A stretch of 64,000 bases of DNA from Diplonema papillatum (Eukaryota; Euglenozoa; Diplonemea; Diplonemida; Diplonemidae): assembly GCA_030068145.1 (NCBI GenBank), contig JAPJBO010000829.1, positions 1 to 64,000 of the forward strand. The letters are read 5' to 3'. Below are positions 37,601 to 43,740 of this stretch, piece by piece. The stretch's first letter is position 1; every line of letters starts with the position of its first letter. The notes beneath the pieces were generated by a model. The model saw nothing but the letters and a program-made list of their open reading frames with translations, ran no database searches and had not been told where the DNA came from. Made by a program: the position numbers and the translations under genes.

Positions 37601-40600
37601 GTACGACTGCCCGCGGCGGGCGGCGAACCGCAGGGCGACCGCCCGGCCGCAGCCGGACGCCAGCCGCGCGCCTACCTCGAGGACACCGCGCCGCGTGACG
37701 AGCGCCGGGCGCGCAAACGGGCCGTACACCGCCAAGCACCAGTCGGGAGACGAGAGTCGGGGGTCTCCGGAGAGCGTGATGGTGGCGTCGCCGGAGGAAG
37801 GCGACGTCGCTCGGTGCCAGTTGTCCATGTCGGAGTGGAGGGCCCGGTCATTCGGCAAAAAAGCGGACCCCGGGTTCTCCGTCGAAAACAGGGAAGCAAA
37901 GTACACGGCGAATCCCTCGTGAAGGCACGGCAGGTCAGGATCAGCGACTTCCAAGTCGGAGAACTGCGCCGCAGTCCGCAGAGGAGTGAGGCCAGGGCCG
38001 ACTGGGTTGTCGCAGCAACACCCCGGCCCGCCGTCTTGGTGCTTCGTGGCACACGGGCACGCGAAGGACAACCGGGCTTCGAGGGATGAGAACGTGCAGC
38101 CGAGGGATTCGCAAACCGTGCGGTCGGTGGTTGCGCTGCAAGCCTGCCCCGCGTCGCCGGAGACGCGATGGGTCGCCGGCGAGACGGCCAGGGTCCCGCG
38201 GGCGACGCGGGTCTGCGGCGCGCGGTTCCCGAAGCGGTCGACGACCGAAAACACAGCGGCCCCCACCTGGCTGCCGGACCGGACGAACGCCGGGCAGTCT
38301 GCGCGGACGCCCGCGGCCCGCGCGGCGGCGACCCGGATGCGCATGCCGCCCGGGCCCAGCGGCGGGGAGTGCGCCGTGACCAGGATCTCGCCCGCCAGCT
38401 CGCCCGCTGGGATCGCGACGACGCACGCGCCGCCGCCGGCGGGGCAGCCCCCGCGGAAGAGCACGGCGCCGTCGTGCGGCCGAACGGCGGAGACGGAGAT
38501 CGCGGCCGCCCACGGCGCGCGGGCGAACGACGTATCAACGGCGGAGACGGACACGTTGAGAGTACCGCCGGCTTCGACGGAAGGCGCGACGCCGGTGAAG
38601 CACCCCGAGCCGGCCTGCGAACGTACGGACAACTGCTCTGCCGGGCCAGATTCGAAGCGTAAGTGTAGCTCGTCGCTGGTGAGGCCGCCGACGCGGGCGT
38701 GCAGCAGCGCCGCGCGCGTGTCGCGGGGGTCACCACCGGGGCAGAGGGCATCAGGTATCGCGCCGAGTGTGACGTCCGGGAACGAGGCGACCCCACCTCT
38801 CCCCGCCAGCCCGCCGGCGCCCACTACGAGCAGCGCGGGGACCTCGTCGCTGCCTCCCGCCCACCGCGCCGAGAGCGCCACGCTGGCGGCCCCTTCGAAC
38901 CGGCACCAGAACGGCCGCCGCTCCGCGGCGCAGCCCGGCTCCGCGCCGCACCCGCCGCGCAGCCAGACCGCGCCCGGCGCCGTCCGCAGGGCGGGCGGCG
39001 CCTCATCCGGAAGCCCGCCGCCGGACGCCGCGCAGAACGCGGCGGCGGCCCGGTGATCGAGCGCCGCGTGGTACGAGAAGCACCAGCCGTCCACCATTTT
39101 TTTGGTCGAGCTGCGCTCGACGGCGCCGCGGGGGTCGTCCCACGTGCACCCGGTCAACAGATCCACCGGCGTAGCAGCAGGGTGGCCGTCCTCGTCCACG
39201 ACGGCAACCGACACCGCGAAGGACACCCCGCTACGGACCACGCCATGGGCAGGCTTGCCTGTGAACCGCAAGCGGAGCCCCGGGGTTCTGCGGGAGGGCA
39301 GCGCGTGGACGGTCGTGGTGAGGTGGTTCGCCCCGTGTTGGGCGTAAACGAGGAGCTGGGCGAGCGGCGACGCCGCCCGGCGGAACTTCAGCGCGAAGCG
39401 CGCGACTCCGTCCACGGCGAGGACGGCGAAGTGCTTCGCGCACGCGGCTGGGGCGGCCGGTGGGGGCGGGGGGTAGTTGGACGTTTTCACGTGGACAGCC
39501 GGCACATCAGCCGCAACGGCGTGGGGGAAAGCGACAGGGACACGACCTTGACAGGAGGCCATCGCAGTATACCGGATAACCGCGTCTTTCTTGATCCTCA
39601 GCGGCGTACTGGGCGGCGGGAACACGGCGCAGGCCGCGCACTCTGGGCGCACCGAGCACCAAGACCTGCACTCGCTGGCGGTGCCGAACCGCTCTTCGTG
39701 CAGGACGCGTCCGGTTGCGCAAGTTTTTTCAGGTGCAACGTCGTACCATCCTTCCGGTCCTTCCACGTCGCCCCCTTCGCCAGCGAGAACGCAAGCTGCC
39801 ACTTGCATGTTTCCCTTGAGTAAAGCTTGATCCGAGCTGTATAGCTGTACAGCGACGTCGGTGACTTCGCCGGCTTCGACGGTCAGCGCGTCGGTGGAGG
39901 AGGCGCGCGCCCAGCGCAGCTCGGGGGGTTGGAGGACGTTGCCGCCGCAGGCGACGAAAGGGTCGGGGCACTGGAAGGATCCGATGACCGGCGCGCCGGA
40001 CGGGTTGATGTACGCGGCGGCCGCCGCGGTCGAGCTGTTGACGCCGAGGGTGGCGGGGCCCGCTAGCGAGCCGGCCGCCGCGGCCGTGCAGAGGTGCGCG
40101 CGGACGCCGACGTGGACGAGCGCCGCCCACGTCGTCGCCGCGTAGGGGTCGCGGACGCAGGAGAACGGCAGGCACTGCGCCGCGGCCGCGGCCGCCGGCG
40201 CCGCGCCCGCCAGCCGCACGGCGCCCACGACGCACACCGACGAGTCGGACGGCAGCGAATACGGGTCGCACGGCGGGCCGCCGTCGCAGGACTGCCCCTT
40301 CGCGTTCAGCGGGCGGCGGTCCACGTTCAGCCCCGCGGTCGCCACGCAGAAATCGCGGGCGGGCGCCGTCCGGTGCAGCGTGTGCACCATGCAGAAGTCC
40401 ATCAGCGGGTCCGCCCCGTACTTCATCGACGCGTGCGCGAGCGACGAAAACAACGACCGCGGCCCGCGGTACGCCGCGCTGTGAAGGTACTGCGGCGGAA
40501 GCAAAGACAGGGGATCTTGCACCACGTTGCACGTGCCGACGAACGACGAATCCCCGGAGCACTGCGCCGCACACAGCGACACGTTCCTCGCGCAACCAAA

Positions 40601-42621
40601 CTGCTCCTCCTCGTAGCAGGCAAACCGCGAGGCTGCGAGGTCCTTGCGCCACTCCATGCACGACTCCGTTACGAACGCGCACCCAGCGTTCTTCCCGTAC
40701 GGAAGCGGCTCACCCCTTGAGTAATCGATCGAGTAATACCCGGAGTCCTGCAGGGCGGCGAGGGTCAGCGCGCTCATCGCCGCCCCGCGTTCGACGAGGC
40801 TGTTCATGAGCTCTCCGCTGGTGATTCTCTTCTCCCAATGGACGCGGATCGGCGTGCTTTTCCCGCGGCCGAACGTCCAGTCCTCGAGCTCAAGCCCCGG
40901 CAGCGCCGCCGAGCCGAACAGGTCGCAGGCGAAGTGCTCCTTCGCGGCGCGGACGACGTTCCGCGTGGTCTGCACGGCCAGCGTGTCGGGCACCGTGTTG
41001 TTGACCGCCGGGAAGAAGAACTCGGACGACGCCTGCGTCGGCCGCTGGGAGCGCCCGCGGAGGCTGGCGAGCGGGAGCGGCGACGGGGCGGCGCCGGCAT
41101 GCCACTGCACGTAGAATGAATCGGTCGAATTGGGCCTGGCTTGGGCCAGGGAGGGGGTCCAGCCCAAGGCGTGGACCATCTCGTGGGACGCGACTTGGAA
41201 GGTGTACCCAGAAGCACCAGTGGCGGGTTCCGCCTCGTCGATGCCCGAAGGCGCCAGGTTGATATGCCCGACGAGGGGCCGGTGCGTCACCGGCGCGAAC
41301 AGACACGGATAGCCGAAAGCGATCGTGCCGGCAGACGCCACCGGCGAGGCGGTTACGAACAGAACGAAGTCGGCAACGACGCCTGTCGGTGTGCGTTTCG
41401 CTTAAGCTCGACCAAGGATGGGGTTCATACATATGAGACGATGCCAAACCCCCCCCCTCCATGCTAGCATCAAACATGCATGCGAGGCAGTGTTCTGCCT
41501 AAACATTAAACTAAGGTTTTCTCCCCTTTTGCACTAATAAAATACTTTTCGACGTCACCCCCTTACTGGCCCCGAAACCCTATCTGGGCCCGCTTGTGGG
41601 CCTTCTGAGGCTCCTTTACCTTCACTTAACCCGCCAAAAACAGTTGAGGGCCCGTTTTGGGCCGCACAGACAGTGTTTCGGGGCCGGCATATAGTATGGG
41701 ATGACGTCAAAAAAATGTTTATTAGTGCAAAGGGGAGGGGGGGGGTTTTGGCATCGTATAATATATCATATGTACGGGTGTGCAAAAGGAAAGAATGCTG
41801 AAAATTCCGGTTCCGGACAAAAATACTCGTTTGTTGAGTACTCCAGATTCACCGTGTGTTTCGTGGGCTACAGCACGTTTACCTCCTTTGAGATTTTGGA
41901 ATACTCATCGGCATGCTCATGAGTACTACACTTTTGAGATTTCGCACTGGCAGTCTCCTCAAGTATTTCCTACGAGGCGGGTGCTTATAAAAAGAAAGGG
42001 TCTGAGTGGTCCCCCCAACAATCTTCTCTTTTCTCAGTCTAGTCGACCATTCCCTTCAAGATTGGCATGCTTTCAAGAAAGCTTCTCTTTTGAACTGTTT
42101 TTGCTTTGCTGTATTGGAAAGAAGAGGACACCTTCTGCGAGCCCCTCAAACGAGTACGGCGGCTTGCACGGCACCACGTCGATAGCAACAGAGTCTTCTG
42201 CGCTCGTCGCTTTGAGTGCCGAAAGCGCGTTCGAAACACGCCGGACCGCAGCAGCCACCGCGCGCTGTATGTGCGATTGTTTGGCAGTGGTGAGCAGGTC
42301 AGATGAGGTGCAGACGTGGGATGGCTCGTCGCTGCCCAGAAGGCTGACCTCCTGACCCTTCTGCCGGCAGGTGAAGGTTCGGTTCTCGAACTCGTAAACG
42401 ACGGTCACGTTGAGCCTCTTGAAGGTCTTCTGCGACGGCGCTACCACGTCCGTCGCTGTGCCAAGCTGCCGGTTGACAACTTCCGTCGGTGACCACCAGA
42501 CACTCTCGTCAACGCCGTGGATACTCTGGTGCATCGGTGCGTCCCGTGATGCTCGCCAACCGTACATTGGAGAAGCGGCACCGGCCGAAGCGAAGAGGAG
42601 ACCCAGCCATATCGCCAGCAT
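7609..42621 (-). CDS. Giant secreted leishmanolysin-like (M8) multidomain protein, 11 exons, ~8,949 aa
   Basis: Joined as 42621-42132, 41382-31078, 30037-28674, 28317-24106, 23219-19725, 18812-18041, 17448-12546, 11317-11113, 9660-9070, 8251-7812 and 7681-7609. Every junction has GT..AG ends and matching phase; the total is 26,850 nt with no internal stop. Order: signal peptide, M8 zinc protease, a long array of Ig/invasin-like repeats with lectin-, WSC- and PAN-like inserts, Kelch propeller, more Ig-like repeats, LamG-like domain, jelly-roll carbohydrate-binding-like domain, EGF modules, second LamG-like domain, Cys-rich repeats, C-terminal module. M8 proteases are zinc endopeptidases of the cell surface or secretome; the added modules suggest binding to glycans or cell surfaces. 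No membrane helix or GPI signal was found. Weakest points: the last exon, and the GTATCC donor of exon 9. The family's usual length is about 600 aa, so this is some 15-fold larger. Transcript data could split it. Confidence 0.75.
7812..8251 (-). CDS. Giant gene exon 10: unrecognised C-terminal domain
   Basis: Residues 8780-8925. Acceptor cacacccgcacag, phase 0. The sequence (FNMGDYMFLTSPAITYRHFG, LRLKAGILVADVSHHD, VNVVGDGDGDTFDELTV) looks like a compact beta domain with a possible calcium-binding DGDGDTFD loop. I do not recognise the family. Donor AC|GTATGC, phase 2. Confidence 0.75.
8406..8575 (+). repeat. Family A copy in giant-gene intron 9
   Basis: Diverged copy of the ~215-bp A repeat (acaatacagctacaaagcgg, ttgaacgcttacgcccg). 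It directly abuts the cassette element at 8577. Confidence 0.7.
8577..9000 (-). mobile_element. 55-bp-repeat cassette, copy 1 (decayed)
   Basis: Shares its outer flanks with copy 2 (left ttgaggtgtcattcagatgt; right cagcggctgccaaaacttgc). The left 55-bp direct repeat is at 8651-8705; the right one (8930-8958) keeps 29 bp. The minus-strand interior encodes the C-terminal half of the same small protein as copy 2 (PSKVKNG..., then PLAPQMLDLDDAMAGDDVI). It has lost the start and the first ~80 codons. It fills most of intron 9. Confidence 0.7.
9070..9660 (-). CDS. Giant gene exon 9: beta-module end and EGF pair
   Basis: Residues 8583-8779. It continues the module (VIRLLLNGTSAVGRAQID), then has an EGF-like pair (CSGHGKCTPSGCICHGHWEG, CDVCAYGWEGAACD). 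The donor I chose is CTG|GTATCC, phase 0; the open frame runs on into repeat DNA, so this end is less certain than the others. Confidence 0.75.
9706..9980 (+). repeat. Family A copy plus an extra A tail, intron 8
   Basis: A full A unit (9755-9980, from aaaatactcgaggggctgcc to gcaggtgcgtatac) is preceded by the isolated 3' tail of another unit (9706-9754). The same tandem habit is seen at 43186-43578. Confidence 0.75.
9981..11111. other. Rest of intron 8
   Basis: Holds a short GA run (9984-9998), a family B copy (about 10059-10200), a ~90-bp imperfect tandem pair built on gcatcgaa and cggtctatca (10200-10365), and otherwise plain AT-richer DNA. No gene seen. Confidence 0.5.
11113..11317 (-). 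CDS. Giant gene exon 8: C-terminal beta-module
   Basis: Residues 8514-8582. The join reads VGEYFK|FVELEYAEPVFI and continues QVWVYENYNPGSVLEVWA, a signature also found in eukaryotic discoidin-like or secreted adhesion proteins. The motif is split by the intron and restored exactly by phase-2 joining, which strongly supports the model. Donor CAG|GTACGA. Confidence 0.8.
11819..12323. other. Part of intron 7 with the 42-bp motif
   Basis: A copy of ttttagagtgaaagttcgct at 11819-11841. The rest has no recognisable gene. At 12290-12318 ggaaatgttcccgtcagtac resembles 60624-60650. Confidence 0.4.
12324..12535 (+). repeat. Family A copy in intron 7
   Basis: Near-complete A unit (from aaaatactcgagggactgcc to gcatttttctatacaaag). 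It ends only about 10 bp from the exon 7 donor. Confidence 0.75.
12546..17448 (-). CDS. Giant gene exon 7: LamG-like domain, novel Cys-rich repeats, EGF modules
   Basis: Residues 6880-8513. The first part is a jelly-roll or LamG-like region (WHRLGVHVSATTQKITVG). After an EGF-like segment (CVCAPGYTGPTCTQC) come at least five copies of a Cys repeat: a DC start (IDCAGFP, IDCRRTFP, VDCKRQV, IDCRGRP) followed about 20-25 residues later by CGC..P.P.C (CGCPFPRFVC, CGCDPPPKPVC). Further Cys modules (CRTGCSSNLHC, CRTACEVDLHC) and a last EGF (GNGVCRGAACACFSGFS) follow. Phase 1 in, phase 2 out (AA|GTATGC). Confidence 0.85.
17783..17945 (+). repeat. Family B copy in intron 6
   Basis: Shares gttttgtttcgtttgtgcgt and the caacccgcaagact end with 62-205. 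It lies in the middle of a 592-bp intron. Confidence 0.65.
18041..18812 (-). CDS. Giant gene exon 6: EGF/laminin-EGF-like modules
   Basis: Residues 6623-6879. Laminin-EGF-like pattern (CTCHANERDGHWAGPNC, then CAEGYSGADC) and a second EGF (GKQCSGHGVCRLDGACVC). A novel beta-rich segment with CTCSQFGEA follows. Acceptor taccacgcag, phase 0; donor CAG|GTACGT, phase 1. Confidence 0.85.
18985..19690 (-). mobile_element. 55-bp-repeat cassette, copy 2 (intact)
   Basis: Two identical 55-bp direct repeats at 19077-19131 and 19593-19647 (start tttgttaagcattgagttct) flank a 461-bp core. Outside them are flanks shared with copy 1, including the palindrome tgttgtcgacaac. A small ORF runs from the right repeat across the core. 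The element takes up most of the 912-bp intron 5 and lies in host-gene orientation. Confidence 0.75.
19148..19642 (-). CDS. Cassette ORF, 164-aa basic protein
   Basis: The ATG lies inside the right 55-bp repeat and the stop just before the left one. The protein has a repeat-derived start (MLIHVVHVLKRTQCLTN), a Lys/Arg/Pro-rich middle with nuclear-localisation-like runs (AGRKRKKAKATT, VQRRKRMALKA) and an acidic end (VLDLDDAMTGDDVIK). Copy 1 keeps the same frame over its last ~60 residues, with substitutions but the same motifs (VKN, PTQS, PLAPQ, LDLDDAM, GDDVI). That is the best sign it is translated. I do not recognise a family. It may be an element-encoded protein or an alternative exon of the host gene. 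Confidence 0.45.
   Translation of the reverse strand: MLIHVVHVLKRTQCLTNGEQRETPAGKRAAQAPPAVAKQKTATTGRAAKRPPPTPGTGERPALKKRVLGTPKESPIAGRKRKKAKATTPESGVQRRKRMALKANSYQKRSTSPSTPVPSRVKNVQDCPHLCPSTQSPEPQESPAPLAPQVLDLDDAMTGDDVIK
19725..23219 (-). CDS. Giant gene exon 5: Ig-like repeats, LamG-like and jelly-roll domains
   Basis: Residues 5458-6622. Two or three more Ig-like repeats (YKDAHGNLCGDG, RDQYNHGV) precede a LamG/concanavalin-like domain at about 5,890-6,080 (VFSAEMWARFP, WSNYAVLFAG, MVYDVRLYNERVDSD). Then comes a carbohydrate-binding-like jelly roll (WDNAHPHVG, YRLSAQVSFLP, ASVSVEYYDAADRL, AVFDAVSLEP), and a Cys-rich tail that begins an EGF region (CNHHGTCKAL). Donor TCG|GTATGT, phase 0. Confidence 0.85.
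23220..24105. other. Giant-gene intron 4
   Basis: 886 bp, donor GTGTGT, acceptor acaacccgcag. It contains a ~180-bp repeat (23585-23770) that recurs at 58800-58960, and inverted pieces at 2236-2313 and 196-225. No gene inside. Confidence 0.7.
24106..28317 (-). CDS. Giant gene exon 4: Ig/invasin-like repeats with PAN- and WSC-like inserts
   Basis: Residues 4054-5457. It has about eight Asp-x-x-Gly-Asn-type repeats (DATGNRV, DACGNRV, DASGNLA, DVNGNPV, DAFGNVA, DSWGNAV). A PAN-like segment (CASACEEAADCMLWTHRG), a second Cys cluster (CEVRCAQLRYRHIL...LCGC) and a WSC-like domain (LGCYEAA...SCSCGRQ) are inserted. Acceptor caaccgcag and donor ATG|GTGTGT are both phase 0. Confidence 0.85.
28674..30037 (-). 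CDS. Giant gene exon 3: Kelch propeller, continued
   Basis: Residues 3599-4053. Kelch-type blades (SVLFVFGGHNGAAASDALW, WYVFPGL, RIVLYAG, AYYWGGYNGDGVSNSVFGL) continue those at the end of exon 2, then an Ig-like segment with three Cys (TCVRCRLNVAV). Acceptor ttttccacag in phase 1 matches the exon 2 donor. Donor AAG|GTACGG, phase 0. Confidence 0.85.
30038..31077. other. Giant-gene intron 2
   Basis: 1,040 bp, donor GTGTGC, acceptor ccatttttccacag. A partial copy of the 23585-23665 repeat lies at 30585-30640 (gagcacaaactcaagag). No other element recognised. Confidence 0.7.
31078..41382 (-). CDS. Giant gene exon 2: M8 catalytic domain and Ig/invasin-like array
   Basis: 10,305 nt in one open frame, residues 164-3598. 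The protease site is intact: HEMVHALGW (His230, Glu231, His234), the third zinc His at about 345 in VHWEKRITSGELM, and the family-typical NAGCAFVTESC downstream. Then come about 13-15 repeats marked by Asp-x-x-Gly-Asn turns (DRYGNAV, DAFGNRV, DAHGNPV, DGHGNPA, DLHGNAV). Between them lie a PAN-like Cys segment (RSWCSVRPECAAC), a C-type-lectin-like segment (DGWCFSYHAALDHRAAAAFC), a WSC-like domain (GCYLDGP...CWCG) and PSI-like Cys clusters (EPACLASGCRWSD). The first Kelch motifs (FFVFGGAP, ALVIFGGISR) close the exon. Donor G|GTGTGC, phase 1. Confidence 0.85.
41818..41995 (+). repeat. Family A copy in intron 1
   Basis: A shortened A unit: the head (aaaatactcg) joins directly to the gtgtttcgtgggctacagca block and the caagtatttcctacgaggcg tail. 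Confidence 0.7.
42132..42621 (-). CDS. Giant gene exon 1: signal peptide and M8 propeptide
   Basis: Residues 1-163 plus one base. The ATG at 42621 is the first ATG after a candidate acceptor at 42757 and opens a signal peptide (MLAIWLGLLFASAGAASP). The segment ends SFEGLAEG, and joins to VVADFVLFVTA in exon 2; together these match the conserved M8 stretch ahead of the catalytic helix. Donor G|GTGTCC, phase 1. Confidence 0.8.
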
Positions 42622-42756
42622 CTGCCTCGCTCCTTCTTCGCGCCCCGTCGCCCCCCTTTCAGAGAACGGGGGCAATGATGCGCGCGCGTTCGATGATGCC
42701 AGGCGAGGTGAGCGGCTTCCTGCGCAGCACGCGCCAGCCTCGTTTTGCCTTCGCCA

Positions 42757-42758
42757 CT
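42757..42758 (-). promoter_or_regulatory. Candidate 5' acceptor of the giant gene
   Basis: The minus strand reads catcaaaggacacag, then 135 nt without an ATG until the start codon at 42621. This matches the ACACAG-type acceptors of this locus and could be a spliced-leader addition site. Confidence 0.4.
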
Positions 42759-42817
42759 GTGTCCTTTGATGTCCCCTCCTCTCCCCCTGTTTATGTCCTT
42801 ATGAGGATCGGTGTTGC

Positions 42818-42925
42818 GTGGTTTCATGGTGCACGCCGCCTGCCGGCTCGTTGTTCCCTCTCGCTAGCGTGTTTTCGTGGTGCAATCCGCCTTCTGGTTC
42901 GCTGTTCTCCTTCTCACTAGTTCTT
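42818..42925. repeat. Two-copy ~55-bp tandem repeat
   Basis: Two imperfect copies carrying cgtggtttcatggtgcacgc and cgtggtgcaatccgcc, each ending in a ccctctcgctag or ccttctcactag block. It sits just upstream of the giant gene. Confidence 0.55.
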
Positions 42926-43185
42926 CGCGCACACTTCGCACAAGGGTGTCCTGGTCGACCTCCTGGTCATGACGATTTTTCAACGCGGAGCGGGTTCAAG
43001 TTCTTGCACAATCGGACTCCAGAAGCAGTTTTAGCCTTGACAGAAGACTGTCCTGTATTTTTTCTAGACTGTTCGAGGTTCGAATGCAAAGAATCTTTGG
43101 CTATAGTCTGTCCTAGACCGGGCGCAGAGTTACCAAACAACATGGTTTGTGGAGATGTATGGGACCCTCACCTCCGCGGTCAGCA

Positions 43186-43578
43186 AAAATACTCGAGGGA
43201 CTGCCTTGTGCTCATTTCGACGAATGGGTCTTTGTTGTTGAACGCTTTACGTCCGCCACTCAACCCAAAGTTACCTGTGTTTCGTGTGGGCTACAGTCCA
43301 TTGAGATTTCGCAACTAGCAGTCTCCTCAAGTATTTCCTACAAAGCAGGTGCTTACACAAAATACTCGAGGGACTGCCTTGTGCTTACTTCGAAGGAGGC
43401 TAGAGGGGGAGAAAACAATACAACTACAAAGTGGGTCTTTTTTGTTGAACGCTTACGCCCGCCACTAAACCCAGGGTTACCTGTGTTTCGTGTGGGCTAC
43501 AGCACATTTACCTCCTTTGATCTATCGCAACTGGCAGTCTCCTCAAGCATTTCCTACAAAGCAGGTGCTTATACAAAA
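43186..43578 (+). repeat. Two family A units in tandem
   Basis: Unit 43186-43360 (shortened) runs directly into unit 43361-43578 (full). They share aaaatactcgagggactgcc, gtgtttcgtgtgggctacag and tttcctacaaagcaggtgct. Both have the same orientation as every other A copy in the window. Confidence 0.85.
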
Positions 43579-43695
43579 GAAAAAGCGCCGGCAACTGATT
43601 CTGCTGAAGAAAAAGCAAGCTTGCTCGGAACTAACGTGTCCGCTTCCCGGAAGAGAAGCGCGGTCAGCAAGAAGAAGGAAAGAAGAGGAAGTTCG

Positions 43696-43740
43696 CTACC
43701 AGAGGCAAGACAGCAAAGCTTGGTCAGCGTCCGTGCAGCG
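43696..43740 (-). CDS. Cyclase-like gene, tentative last exon
   Basis: Acceptor gttggagacacag in phase 0, 14 codons (RCTDADQALLSCLW) and TAG. An extra internal exon near 43930-43877 (LVFGGGFARSLLTFLAR, donor GTAAGT) is also phase-compatible. Confidence 0.3.
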   Translation of the reverse strand, partial: RCTDADQALLSCLW

